The position numbers were made by a program, and so were the translations under genes. Source: Phoronis australis (Eukaryota > Phoronida > Phoronidae). From it: a stretch of 64,000 nucleotides of DNA. The stretch is taken from positions 174,652 through 238,651 of the forward strand of contig NMRA01000455.1 of assembly GCA_002633005.1 (NCBI GenBank). The letters are read 5' to 3'. The notes beneath the pieces are model-generated. The model searched no databases and was not told the DNA's origin. It saw only the letters and a program-made list of their open reading frames with translations. This document shows positions 42,313 to 54,333 of this stretch, piece by piece; within the stretch, counting starts at the first letter, position 1; the number at the start of each line of letters is the position of its first letter.

Positions 42313-43301
42313 CAATAATCCTATTGAATGATCATGGACTGATTGTCCACATTACACAGTTTGTTGTAGTTTATCTCATGAATGTATTGTGACGCACAAT
42401 TTGAAACTTATCAGTCGGACTTTTGTCAATTTCATTATACCTTTGTAAGCCTTATTTCAGGACAAACTTTGTTATCTTGGGAAACATTTATTGTATACAG
42501 ATTATGTTTATAAATAATGTTATTTAATGCGAGTGATATTGTTGATTAATGCTCTGGAACAAAGTTGTGATATTGTCTGCTAAGCAAAATAATGTGTATT
42601 GATGCAGATAATGGACCAAACCGTACATGTATGTATGTCTGTGTTGCAACCTGACAATCCTTAGTGGGAAACATACTGTATTGCTCACTCTGAACCGATA
42701 TCTACTAGATCTCTTCTACTATTGCATACCAAAATTTTTCTGTTACCGGTATTTAGTCTTCACTGATTTTGCCTCTGTACTGTGACTTTGTATGTTTTTC
42801 TCAGCAGGAAATATATGGATAACATGAATTCATGTGTTTTTTCTGCCAGCACTTCCACACACACACACACACACACGATATTGCGATTTGAAGGGTGGTC
42901 CAGAAATCCAAGACGAGGCCTGCTGATGATGAAACATATGCTCAAAGTAACTTGACTGTGACTTCCTGTCTGTTTGAGTCTGCTCAACTGCTTGTTACAT
43001 TATCCAATCTTTAGTGCATTTTTCTGACACACTCAGTCCCAATGTCGGTTTTTAGGTCCAAACCTGACACGAAAGTGCATTTGGTCTCGGCTTAGCTACA
43101 AAGACTGTCATCGCATATCTTGTGTCATGACCCAAGTGGGAATGACCAAGGGCAGACTTCGGGGACTCTTACAGTTGTAAAAGAGTTCTAGGGCCGAGGG
43201 GGGGGGGGGGGNGTCTTAAACCCACTAATTAAGTGCTTTGAAAGTCATTGGAAATTGGGGATGTGGTACAGAGAAAGGGGGATATTTCTGTGACAAAATA
43301 G

Positions 43302-43449
43302 ACGCATCTCCGGGGTTCAGGGGGTCCGGACCCCCCTTTTTTTGGTTGATTTTAGTGATATCAAATCTAGAATTGTTAACTCGGACCCCCTTTTTAAAAC
43401 AATCCTTCATCCGACCCCACTATTAAAAAGGCTTGGATCCGCCCCTGGG
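43302..43449. mobile_element. GATATCAAATCTAGAA-core repeat, copy 3
   Basis: Contains AGTGATATCAAATCTAGAA and ends GGCTTGGATCCGCCCCTG. C-rich flank GGACCCCC as in copy 2. Intergenic between glutaredoxin 2 and CERT1. Confidence 0.75.
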
Positions 43450-44043
43450 CTAGCAATTACTGAGGAAGATTACCGAAGTAGGCCGGTTCTCCCATAAGTA
43501 CTGGTTAGGCTTTTCGGGAGATAAAGTTGAACTTATCACCGAGAGTTGGACACTGACCATGTGCGGTGATTCACCTGGAAACTAATCTTGCTATGGGTCA
43601 AATTTGTTTACCGTGCCACGTTGCTGAAGCTAAATATATCGTCTAAAGATATTTTAACACTGTGTGTTTAACATGTGCATACACTGTGGCAAAGAAAAGC
43701 AAATACGCTGGACTAGTTTCATATTTCTTTCACGGTGTTGTGACCGGTGTTGCCTAGCTGTTTTATTGCCAAAATCAATAAAAACCTGCCAAGAGTAAAA
43801 ACGACAAAAAGGCGACTAAAGAGAAACGTTTGGAATTCTAAGACGTACAAATTTGTCAGTTCCCAAAGATAGGAAAAAACACAGTGTAAAAAATGGCGAA
43901 AAGTCGTGTCAAATGTGAAAGGCAGTGTCTTCAGATGAATTCGTTTGTGCATAGATGCAGCTAGAAGTCGTTTACTCTGGAAGTATTTGCGCTGTCGGTC
44001 GGCAAACCAACTGGCATAGGAAAAGACGACACTCGAAATCTCA

Positions 44044-44162
44044 TTGGCCGGCCGGGGCTCCACTTTTTCAGTGCTGCGCCGGCCATGGTCTATGGGGCGG
44101 TGCACCACAGAGGAGGCTGGAGACTATAGCCCACTTTTTTCAGTGCTGCACCGCCCATGGTC
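44044..44162. repeat. ~70-bp foldback element, copy 2 plus partial copy 3
   Basis: The complete copy at 44092-44162 has GGGGCGGTGCA and TGCACCGCCCA arms around GGAGGCTGGAGACTATAGCC. A partial copy, CCACTTTTTCAGTGCTGCGC, precedes it at 44044-44091. Confidence 0.78.
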
Positions 44163-44309
44163 TAGAACAATTGATTTTATGACTAGGTATGAAACCCGAA
44201 TAAATGAAGAGGCGCAAGGGATCTCCAGCCAACGCACTCACCATTTCGTACGCGCGTTTTACCCTATTTATCTGCTATTCGAAACATGTCATGAACTGCG
44301 CCTCTGCCA

Positions 44310-44375
44310 GTGTGTGTGTGTGTGTGTGTGTGTGTGTCGGTNTGTGTGTGCGTCCGTGTGTGTGTGTGTGTGTGT
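44310..44375. repeat. (TG)n microsatellite with N
   Basis: Two TG tracts separated by TCGGTNTGTG; the N at 44342 is inside the repeat. Open frames across it encode only VCVCV-type runs. Confidence 0.95.
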
Positions 44376-44787
44376 ACGATGCTTTGTTGATGTTTCGGGC
44401 GAAATCATGGACGATCTGAAAACGCGGGCCGGGATCATATCCATTACCTCAAGAATAAATGCAATCCGGATCCGAGAGTCTGAAGGGAGTCGGCGTGGGA
44501 GCGTCATTGCGCGACTACCGCCGGTATATTAGATTCTGATGGACGGTGTGCCGCTGAGACATGAAATGCCCGGGTCGGCTCCTAATTTTTCAGAGTAGCC
44601 GGGCTACATGTATATCGCGATACTCCTCATTTGTTCCAACCCACTGAAAAAGTTCTTGAACTACATTCAGTTTGGCGTACGTACTGACCGTAAGTAATCA
44701 AGCAACCAAAGGTATGGTGAATAAAAAATGAAAAAATTAACAAAGTTAACATACTATTATACACCAAGAAAGTTTGAGTTTTATCAT

Positions 44788-45028
44788 GCGCGCACCCAGG
44801 ACTCCTCCGGGAGAGGGAGCGGGGGCTGGAAATAAAAGGTTCGCTTCGGAGAAACGAAAAGTCCGAAAAAATAGAAAACGAGACAAAGCCCGGGCCAGAA
44901 AACGAATGCACGGCACAATTCATACTGTAGTTCTGAGCGTACCCCTTGTATTTTGCTTTATTAGTAAACTTTAGTTGGTACACATTCTCAAAAAATTGAG
45001 CCCCCGTGAATTTAGGCTGGGTGCGTGC
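44788..45028. mobile_element. GCGCACCC MITE, copy 2
   Basis: GCGCGCACCCAG at 44788-44799 and its inverse CTGGGTGCGTGC at 45017-45028 (11 of 12 match). Interior GAGAAACGAAAAGTCC, GAAAACGAGACAAAG and GCACAATTCATA match copy 1. About 1.1 kb upstream of CERT1. Confidence 0.82.
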
Positions 45029-45988
45029 ATGTTTATGTCAGTAAATCGACAAGAAAGTAGAAATCTATATAATCAGATAAAAGAGAATATCTACAAACAG
45101 AATAACTGTTTACGAACAATGAAGGCAACAGAGTGACGAAAGTCGTAATACAGTAGGCCAATAATAGTCAACAATTTACACGACCAGCGATTGCACTCCG
45201 TAGATGACAGAGGGCACCGGTACAGTAGGTAGCTCCGTTAAACCTCTAGAGATTTAATAAGCCTTTTCCATTGTTTGACACCATGCTGAAGCAAACATAA
45301 TTGAAACCATGAGAGAAAATGTTCGAGAAAGTTTGTTCACAAATCTCAGACATTAGTACACGAGTGATCCTACTAGATAAGCATTTTGGTCGAGAAAATA
45401 GCTGAGAGCAGCTCTCTTCTTTTATCCTCCAAATACATGTTTCAAAGCTCTTCACTGGAGTTTATCAACTTTCTTAAACTTTTGCACCCCACACAGGTGA
45501 CATTACCAGAGGACAGTAAGTAAAGTTTGACTATAGCCATGGCATACTTTTATTTTGCTGTCACTTCCAATAGGTGGCGTAGTCTATACAGAACATTGGC
45601 GTGTCTAGTAGAAGGGTTCTGACATACTGTATATAAAACATGACGGTTATGGAATTTTTGTTTATCATAAATAGCTACTTCGTGAAATTTGACCGGATTA
45701 TTACATTTTATTGTCATATTCGAATGAAGGTACAGGGAACGTGTTTTCCCCATGTCAGTTTGACCGAGTTATTACATTTTTAAAAGTAAAAAATACCACA
45801 ATTTTAACTGTCGTAGTTCAATGAAGGTATAGAGAATAGACTTTATTATTCGCGCGCAAGCGTCGCGTGTGTATTGGATTTTTCCTGCACTAACAAAATC
45901 GCGCCCGTATCGTTACAAAATGCAAACTCGTTCTTCGCGGAGGAATCTAGTTTGTTCTTTTTCAACAGAGGACGCTCTCGTTCAACCA

Positions 45989-45996
45989 TGACGTCA
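45989..45996. promoter_or_regulatory. CRE palindrome upstream of CERT1
   Basis: TGACGTCA about 140 bp before the CERT1 ATG. The T of the upstream ATG at 45988 is part of the site. The transcription start is unknown, so it may be promoter or 5' UTR. Confidence 0.45.
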
Positions 45997-46011
45997 CGAT
46001 AAACTTTCAAG

Positions 46012-46050
46012 ATGGTGGAAGTGGTGTTGTGTCGCGAAAAGCTTCTCTAA
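46012..46050 (+). promoter_or_regulatory. Possible upstream ORF in CERT1 leader
   Basis: AAGATGGTGG begins a 12-codon frame ending CTTCTCTAA, 82 nt before the main ATG. An even shorter frame starts at 45988 (ATGACGTCACGATAA). They would be translated only if the mRNA leader extends this far. AAGATGG can alternatively be a YY1-type core promoter motif. Confidence 0.35.
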
Positions 46051-46131
46051 AAGTTTGAGTGAAACTTTTGCTGTTCTGTACGCATATGCACTGTCGTCAG
46101 TTTTACCTGTTCCACTTACCCTGTTGCAACA

Positions 46132-46368
46132 ATGACAGATGAAAAAGAGACAATTAGCCTCACGGATGACGAGGAAGACGACATGTCCGACTCCGAGCAG
46201 TGTCTTCCCGAACTTCAAGGAACGTTAAGCAAGTGGACAAATTATATACACGGTTGGCAAGACCGGTTTATTGTGTTAAAGGAGTTAACATTAAGCTATT
46301 ACAAATCAGAAAATGACACTTCGTTTGGATGCAGAGGTGCTATAAGCTTAAGCAAGGCTGTTATTACG
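46132..46368 (+). CDS. CERT1: CERT1 (ceramide transfer protein) exon 1
   Basis: First coding exon of the ceramide transporter that moves ceramide from ER to trans-Golgi for sphingomyelin synthesis. 79 codons: an acidic N-terminus, [15 protein letters not shown], then the start of the PH domain at about residue 28, with [33 protein letters not shown] and LSKAVIT. The Lys, Trp, Tyr and Arg that bind phosphatidylinositol 4-phosphate in human CERT are all present (KW..Y......R). Ends phase 0 at ACG/GTGAGT, the same point in the protein where the family continues with the second half of the PH domain. The rest (FFAT motif, START domain) must lie to the right of the window. Confidence 0.95.
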
Positions 46369-46661
46369 GTGAGTACCAATTTAAATGAAGCATTCATGAA
46401 GCACAGGGAGAGTCTCTGCCGGAGTAGGAAGTGTGAGACGCCTGGAAGAGGGGGAGGTACTCGTTACTAGCAGTTTGTCTGCTTCCTAAGGTTTTTGTGT
46501 GTGCTGTCTGTGATAACAATTTGGACTTTAAATTTAATTTTGATGTGTTCTTGCTTAAAAGTGACGATGTAGGAGTATATAATGCAATGGTGTTGTAGAG
46601 GTGCTTGCGGACCTTGCAGTGAATCATATGAGCCGCTGTTAACCTCTCACTTAAAGGCAAT

Positions 46662-46722
46662 TGCCATTAGCTGAATGGTTAACATGCTTGCTGGTCACTG
46701 GTTCTATTCCCAGTTTGGGTAG
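46662..46722 (+). repeat. tRNA-like sequence, probable degenerate SINE
   Basis: TTAGCTGAATGGTTAACATGC resembles a D-arm with A box, and GGTTCTATTCCCAG a T-arm with B box. The spacing is short and stems are broken. In CERT1 intron 1. Confidence 0.4.
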
Positions 46723-46807
46723 TCAGGTAGTCTAGAGTTGCGAATACTACAATGGCATTGGTTAGTTAGTCACTTACTGGAAGTTACACTATACAGAGGT
46801 CCCGCAG

Positions 46808-46859
46808 TTTGAGAACCAGATTTCTCTACTGAATAATGGGCATGAACCTAGTTCTCAAA
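46808..46859. repeat. 54-bp hairpin family, copy 2
   Basis: TTTGAGAACCAGATTTCTCT, loop ACTGAATAATGGGCAT, and CTAGTTCTCAAA. The most diverged of the four, about 440 bp after the CERT1 first exon. Confidence 0.82.
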
Positions 46860-49800
46860 CTCCAATACCACTGCATAAATTGTGTAGGCCTAAGGATAAG
46901 ATATACATAGTCGTTCTTGACAGTATACATTTTTGTGAGATTTGTGTTCTGAGGACCAGTCATCCTCTGCAAAATGCATTATTTTTATTCCCTGGGTTGT
47001 AATTCTACGCTTTCTATTTTGTTATGTTGCCATTCTATGGCTAGGTTGTGCGAACGATCCCCAGTATCACGACAGCAGCGCCCTCTCTACTGCCTCCTGA
47101 GAGAGAAAACCAATTGTTATGGTTTCAGTTCCAGATGACAGCGTTTTTCATATTGAGACTAGTCCAGTTATCAATCTAGTGCTTTCTTAAGCATTTTCAT
47201 GCTTTTTAGGCCGGTATCACGACCAATTGTCTACCATGGTTCAAAGAGCTCATACTAAAAGTATGGGAGAGATTGCAAATACGAACATTTCCTTCTTACC
47301 AAATTTTTTGTTCTTGGATAGCACGTTTTCCGTTATGCAGAACTTGCTCTAGACATGACACTTGTAGTTGTTGACTATCTTTCTTCCTTTCCGTTTGTAT
47401 CTATATAACAAAGTTCGAAATTCAACAGAACATTGGCAAAGTCGCTGACCAACAAGAGACATGTTCATATGATGCATGGTAGTTCGAAACATGCTTGTTT
47501 CATTCTCAAGCGGAAATAAAATGACAGGGTAATACCACCACAGAGCAAAAGCTCAACATGCGCAGTGGGACACGGGAGGTGAGAAATACAGCCTCGACCC
47601 CAAGCTTCAAGATGGCGCTGATCGGTGTAGCCATTTTACGCTTGGTTGGGAATTGCCTTCCGGGCAATGATTGGCCGCTGCCTTGGCGTAGTTAAAACAA
47701 AGGTAGTTTTTAATTATTTTCATAGGTGTTGTTTCTGCCATTCATGAAATAGAAGGCATTGTTTCTGTTATTGTCTGAAATAAAGATTGTTGGGGTACTT
47801 ATTTACAATTATTTTATTAATAGTATCATAGAAATTAATCTGTTTTCAAATCAAAATACATCCCTTTTTCAACAGTTTTTACCGAAATTGCTGCAATATA
47901 CCATTAGTTTTCATTTTTATGTAAAACTGCTGAAAATTTCAAAAATATATTAATACTCGTGATATTCCGGCGATTTCCGTATAAATATCTCAGCATTCTG
48001 ACACATTTCATTTCCGATAACCAATCTCAAATGGCTAATCCGATCAGAATGACAAATGGAGGACGTAACAAGAAAGTCAAGCAAACAAGTGTAATGTATG
48101 GCGCGACATTGCCATGTATATGTGTTTATACAAGTGAAAACTCTAAACCAGGCCATTTAATTGTACAATACAGTACAAGACAGAAGTAATCAGTCAAAAT
48201 ACCATTTCCTTGTCATGACAGCGGGTTCTGTTTATAGAAAAATTGATAAGTAATAACTATTTTGCTGGCAAAATTTTAATTACAGAATGTTTTAACCAAC
48301 TCACTAACTTTCCTGTTAATTTCCGGTCATACTCAGTCATGAGGGAGGGCTACTCTGATGCCCAGCTGTCGTGACAGGGAATTGTGGGTCGTTTTTTCTG
48401 AATACTTTTGGCTTGTACTGTAGACGTCTCAAAAATCTGCACATTGAGTTTTACCCTTAAACTCGCATCTGCAAGTAAAAAAGTTTCACAATGAATCTAT
48501 TTTATAAAAGTGGCCACCCCTTCATGAAATAACCCTTTGGCATGGTCAATCGTTACTTGTTTCTTCAGTTCGGTAAAAGTTTCCTCAAATCCGAACAAAA
48601 GTATCATTTTTCAAATGTACACTCTTTTGTCAAAAATTGTCAAAAAAATCACTGTGCATTTGTTGGTGACAGCTGTATACTGTAACAATTTTTCAAGTAA
48701 TCCAGTGATATTGTCGTCATTTTGCTCCTGTTGAAAATTTTGACAAAACAAAAATTTCATTGTTGTACCATGATTGTGTTCTAGAAGAAACCTTACAGTA
48801 ATTGTTGTCAAGGCAGGGAGATCTTTAGACTGGTTTTGTTATCCGTCGATGTTGTTAATCTCACATTTAGGCTGCTTCCTAAGTAACAGGAAATCTGCTT
48901 CGTAATCTTTCAAATGTCTGACAGATGAAATAATTGTGTTAAACCATGTTAGTCAGGAACAAGAATTGGGAGTCAAATCAGAATCAGATCTATACATGTG
49001 AGTCATTCTGTTCGTGTGTTTGAATCATATCACAACTTTGGTATCTGCTGGGGGTCATTCCTGAGGCAAGTGAAGTTCTGTCTCGTTAGAAAACAAGGAA
49101 GTTGAAGTCCTCCAATGTTTGATTCATTTTTTTATCTACTTTCATAACAACAACACTTAAATATTTCAGCAGTTAGTTAATATTGGTACATTAGGGTGGG
49201 GGGGAGGGTGCATCAAGGCATCACATACCGGTAGACTTAATTTGACGAGTGACCAAAAACTGGAACCGCTATTGTTGCCATTGCTGGTCTTTATAGTCGC
49301 ATAGTTCAAACTGTTTATTTGAACTTGTTTGAATTCAAGACTGTTCAGGCACAATACATACATTCAGTCTGCGAAGCGAAAAATTATAGAGATAAATGTA
49401 CCAATCTTTTGGGGTTAATTAGCTACACGATGCATGATACTTTGAAAGATACCTATTCCATTGCCCTAAATACTGTGACCTGTGCCTCTGCTGTATTTAT
49501 CAAGGGACACTTTAAACCAGTGAATTATAGGTATTATCTTTGCTGATACATAGATGATGACCAATTGAAGCCACTGGTGCTTCTGTGAGTGATATTTTCT
49601 GCTGACAGTAATGAGTGCGATACATAGATTGAAAAATTGATTTATTAATGCATCTTCTTATTTGTAGAAAACAAAAAGATCGTGTTATTATTTTTTTGCC
49701 TGTTGGGGTAGTAAAAGAAATATCCTGAGTTGCTATTGTGATCAACTCTAACCAGTCCTTCCCATTATCCACCCCGAAATCTGAACCGAAGCGATTATGG

Positions 49801-50049
49801 TGCTGTATTGGTCTTCAACCTGAATCGCGAATGAAAGTTTGGGGATGGGGGTTGTGGGGGAGTGCTGTGGTCAGTGTTTTTTGTTAACAAAAAATTAAGT
49901 CTCAGTGAAATCGTAAATTATCTGTAATGAGGCACTAATTGCGATGAAAACTGTTTTGGAAAAATACGACTGATGATTTGAAATTCGAGCTCGCTATTCA
50001 TGTTTCAGATGTGAGTCTGCAAATTTGAACCTAATCATAATTTGAGCAC

Positions 50050-52215
50050 TTGGACTGGGACTTTCATTGCGTGATGAGTCATGAAGCCTACCAGGCATTT
50101 TATGCAGTGGCATATCATGTTTTTGTGGTCCATTCATTGATCCCATTGATGTGAGTATTTCAAACAAAAACATTGGAACTGTCAGCGTGATCAGGGGGAT
50201 GGTAAGCGTCTTCTTCGTGAAAAACATTGTTTTTATCTAACTGGCTTTCTACAGCATTCTTCAGTAGGATCTACTATTGTACATCTATGAAACTAAAGCC
50301 GCATTTACACCAGAGACAGCTGACACGGTGCAGTTAACACGCAACAGCTGAACGGGTAAAAGTGTTTGTGTAAACACGATTGATATGGAGCTAGTGACAC
50401 TGTGGTGGCCAATTTTTGACACTGGTTTGATAAGTAGAGCGAGTTGTGCTTGATCAGTTGGTCCTGCAGTTTCAACAACAGGTCTAAACACAACTGTGTC
50501 TGGGCAGAAAGGGATCTATCAATGCCCTTGTGCAATAGCATACATTTGGGTGATGGGCTGGCATTCACATGGTTTGGACGTTTGCTATTGTTTATGTGAG
50601 CATGCCAGACAGTCTTCATGCAAGTTACTCATGCTGATCCAGTTTGTGATCTTATGTCCTGTAAACACCACTTAAGTGGAGCAAGTGATCTTATGTCCTG
50701 TAAACACCACTTAAGTGGAGCAAGTGGCACCCACCAAAGGCAGAAGGCACCCGTGACAACTGACACTGTCACTGACACGGTGACAACTGTCTCTGGTGTA
50801 AAAGCTGAGCTAAATCCATGGTGAGAAGGACTGGTGGAAGGAGCAGTGCAGGGACATCTAGTGTTTGGTTTTAAGATAAGACAGCTGTGTCCTGCAGTTA
50901 GTGTGGTTGCTACTTTGAATTACTGCTACATCACATCCTTGGATAAATATTTGTCCTGGAAAGGTGTTGTTTGTTTAGATAGTCTCTTGACACATGGGCT
51001 TGAGCAGAGGTCAGGGGTCAAGATAAACTCTGAAATTAAATAGGGTACATGTAAAATGTAACTTATCTGGAACAGGCTAGCGATACCTGAACTTTTTATC
51101 ACCCTATCCTTTTCGTAAAAGACAGCACTAAATCAATGCTTTACTAGTCTTAAGTGTTAGTGCATGTGTAGGCATCTGACAAGGTTTTGTTTAGGTATGG
51201 CCATGTACAATGAAGTTATGGTTCTTAGGAAAATGAAAAGCGATCGATTTTGGTAATTGTTTTTGTCTAAAATTCGCGAGAGCTTATCTTTGCACCCCAC
51301 ATTGATGGAATGGATCGTTTATGCATGACATACATTGGTATTTTGTAAAGCGCTCTTAAATGCGAGATTCCTTCATATCTCCCACTACACCGTAGTGGAC
51401 CACTCTTCCATGAAAATCGTACTGTAGTTAATTAATTTGTGACGATTGTTTTGAGATTTTGACTTTGCTGTGTTTTTGAAGTTAACCCACTCCAAAGTAT
51501 TCACCAAGGCATTGACAGTGGTCTTATTCAATGCCCGGTTTTGCACTTTTTATTGGTTTAGATGTGATGAAACCATTGATTTTTGAATGACCCGTGACAA
51601 TCATGTTAAATGGTCATTCCGAGATGTTTTTTGTCATTTCCCTTTCTTAAAATATTCTGCTCAGTTATTTATTTTGAGAAAGAAATAACCTTTTGCCTTT
51701 CAACTGTAGTTTTGCATATGCAAATTTTTCTCGTAACATTGAAGTTGCTGGATCCAGGTTTGGTGAATAAAATTTGTTCTTGTTACTCTTTGAAATGAAT
51801 CATGATCTTTAATCAGGTGCAAAAAAACGCAGAAGCCACATATCCTATTCTGTAACAGTAAACAGGGAACTTGATTCAGTCAGTGTTCCCAGCCAAAGGT
51901 TGTGGTTGTAAGATTCCTATCTTCGTTTGAAAGTTTAGTTTCTTGTTTATCAATCAAACTTTGTGAAAACTCGTTTTTAATCTTTTCCAGTTTCAATTTC
52001 AAACATTTCAAAACCAATTGAAAATGAAAAAACAGTAACTTTGGGACAGTGCCAGAATTTGGGAATCAAAAATTCCCCCAGAAATGAAATTTCTTTGTAT
52101 TGGAAATTTGGAATGTGGGACGAGATTGAATTTGGCGCTCTTCATATTTCTTGAATTTGGGACTATGTGTTTTTAGTGGATAAGTTTTGATTCTTGAATT
52201 TGGGTGGCTAATATT
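50050..52215. repeat. 2.1-kb direct duplication, copy 1 (probable assembly overlap)
   Basis: Begins TTGGACTGGGACTTTCATTG and ends GGGTGGCTAATATT immediately before the N at 52216. Matches 52217-54333 over its whole length. It differs by scattered substitutions and small indels, including a 39-bp internal tandem repeat (GATCTTATGTCCTGTAAACA, twice from 50648) that is single in copy 2. The distal ~1 kb is nearly identical. Confidence 0.95.
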
Positions 52216-52216
52216 N

Positions 52217-54333
52217 TTGGACTGGGACTTTCATTGCGTGATGAGTCATGAAGCCTACCAGGCATTTTATGCAGTGGCATATCACGTTTTTGTGGTCCGT
52301 TCATTGATCCGAGTGATGAGAGTATTTCAAACAAAAACGTTGGAACTGTCAGCGTGATTAGGGGGATGGTAAGCATCTTCTTCTTGAAAAACATTGTTTT
52401 TTATCAAACTGGCTTTCTACAGCATTCTTCAGTAGGATCTACTATTGTATATCTATGAAACTGAAGCGGCATTTACACGAGAGACAGCTGACACGGTGCA
52501 GTTAACACGCAACAGCTGAACGGGTAAAAGTGTGTGTGTAAACACGATTGATATGGAGCTGGTGACACTGCGGTGGCCAATTTTTGACACTGGTTTGATA
52601 GGTAGAGCGAGTTGTGTTTGATCAGTCGTTCATGCAATTTCAACTACAGGTCTAAACACAACTGTGTCTGGGTGGAAAGGGATCTTCTGTCAATGGGCTT
52701 GTGCAGTAGCTTACATTTGGGTGATGGGCTGGCATTCACATGGTTTGGACATTTGCTATTTGTTTATGTGAACATGCCAGACAGTCTTCATGCAAGTTAC
52801 TCATGCTGATCCAGTTTGTGATCTTATGTCCTGTAAACACCACTTAAGTGGAGCAAGTGGCACCCACCCAAGGCAGAAGGCACCCGTGACAACTGACACT
52901 GTCGCTGACACGGTGACAACTGTCTGTGGTGTAAAAGCTGAGCTAAATCCATGGTGAGAAGGCCTGGTGGGAGGAGCAGTGCAGGGACATCTAGTGTTTG
53001 GTTTTAAGATAAGACAGCTGTGTCCTGCAGTTAGTGTGGTTGCTACTTTGAATTACTGCTACATCACATCCTTGGATAAATATTTGTCCTGGAAAGGTGT
53101 TGCTTGTTTAGATAGTCTCTTGATACATGGGCTTGAGCAGAGGTCAGGGGTCAAGATAAACTCTGAAACTAAATGTAACTTATCTGGAACATGCTAGCTA
53201 TACCTGAACTTTTTATCACCCTATCCTTTTCGTAAAAGACAGCACTAAATCAATGCTTTGCTAGTCTTAAGTGTTAGTGCATGTGTAGGCATCTGACAAT
53301 GTTTTGTTTAGGTATGGCCATGTACAATGAAGTTATGATTCTTAGGAAAATGAAAAGCGATCGATTTTGGTAATTGTTTTTGTCTAAAATTCGCGAGAGC
53401 TTATCTTTGCACCCCACATTGATGGAATGGATCGTTTATGCATGACATACATTGGTATTTTGTAAAGCGCTCTTAAATGCGAGATTCCTTCATATCTCCC
53501 ACTACACCGTAGTGGACCACTCTTCCATGAAAATCGTACTGTAGTTAATTAATTTGTGACGATTGTTTTGAGATTTTGACTTTGCTGTGTTTTTGAAGTT
53601 AACCCACTCCAAAGTATTCACCAAGGCATTGACAGTGGTCTTATTCAATGCCCGGTTTTGCACTTTTTATTGGTTTAGATGTGATGAAACCATTGATTTT
53701 TGAATGACCCGTGACAATCATGTTAAATGGTCATTCCGAGATGTTTTTTGTCATTTCCCTTTCTTAAAATATTCTGCTCAGTTATTTATTTTGAGAAAGA
53801 AATAACCTTTTGCCTTTCAACTGTAGTTTTGCATATGCAAATTTTTCTCGTAACATTGAAGTTGCTGGATCCAGGTTTGGTGAATAAAATTTGTTCTTGT
53901 TACTCTTTGAAATGAATCATGATCTTTAATCAGGTGCAAAAAAACGCAGAAGCCACATATCCTATTCTGTAACAGTAAACAGGGAACTTGATTCAGTCAG
54001 TGTTCCCAGCCAAAGGTTGTGGTTGTAAGATTCCTATCTTCGTTTGAAAGTTTAGTTTCTTGTTTATCAATCAAACTTTGTGAAAACTCGTTTTTAATCT
54101 TTTCCAGTTTCAATTTCAAACATTTCAAAACCAATTGAAAATGAAAAAACAGTAACTTTGGGACAGTGCCAGAATTTGGGAATCAAAAATTCCCCCAGAA
54201 ATGAAATTTCTTTGTATTGGAAATTTGGAATGTGGGACGAGATTGAATTTGGCGCTCTTCATATTTCTTGAATTTGGGACTATGTGTTTTTAGTGGATAA
54301 GTTTTGATTCTTGAATTTGGGTGGCTAATATTG
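52217..54333. repeat. 2.1-kb direct duplication, copy 2
   Basis: Starts directly after the N with TTGGACTGGGACTTTCATTG and runs to GGGTGGCTAATATT, after which unique sequence continues with GCCTATTTC. The layout, contig end, N, then a contig beginning inside the same sequence, is that of an unmerged overlap. Confidence 0.95.

Larger units (their letters stand above)
41848..46131. other. Intergenic region between glutaredoxin 2 and CERT1
   Basis: Holds repeat copies at 42065, 43302, 44044 and 44788, (CA)n at about 42857, a (TG)n tract at about 44310-44375 and N bases at 43212 and 44342 inside low-complexity runs. The CERT1 promoter should lie at the right end. No further gene is supported. 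ORFs at 43719-44532 have no recognisable domain and include microsatellite translation. Confidence 0.6.

Noticed and set aside
44204-44532. ORFs across the (TG)n tract
   Set aside because: Encoded VCVCV runs are microsatellite translation and include an N.
47607-47694. ATGGCGCTGATC in AAGATGGCG context, possible small gene start
   Set aside because: Frame closes after 27 codons with no splice donor of note and no recognisable product.
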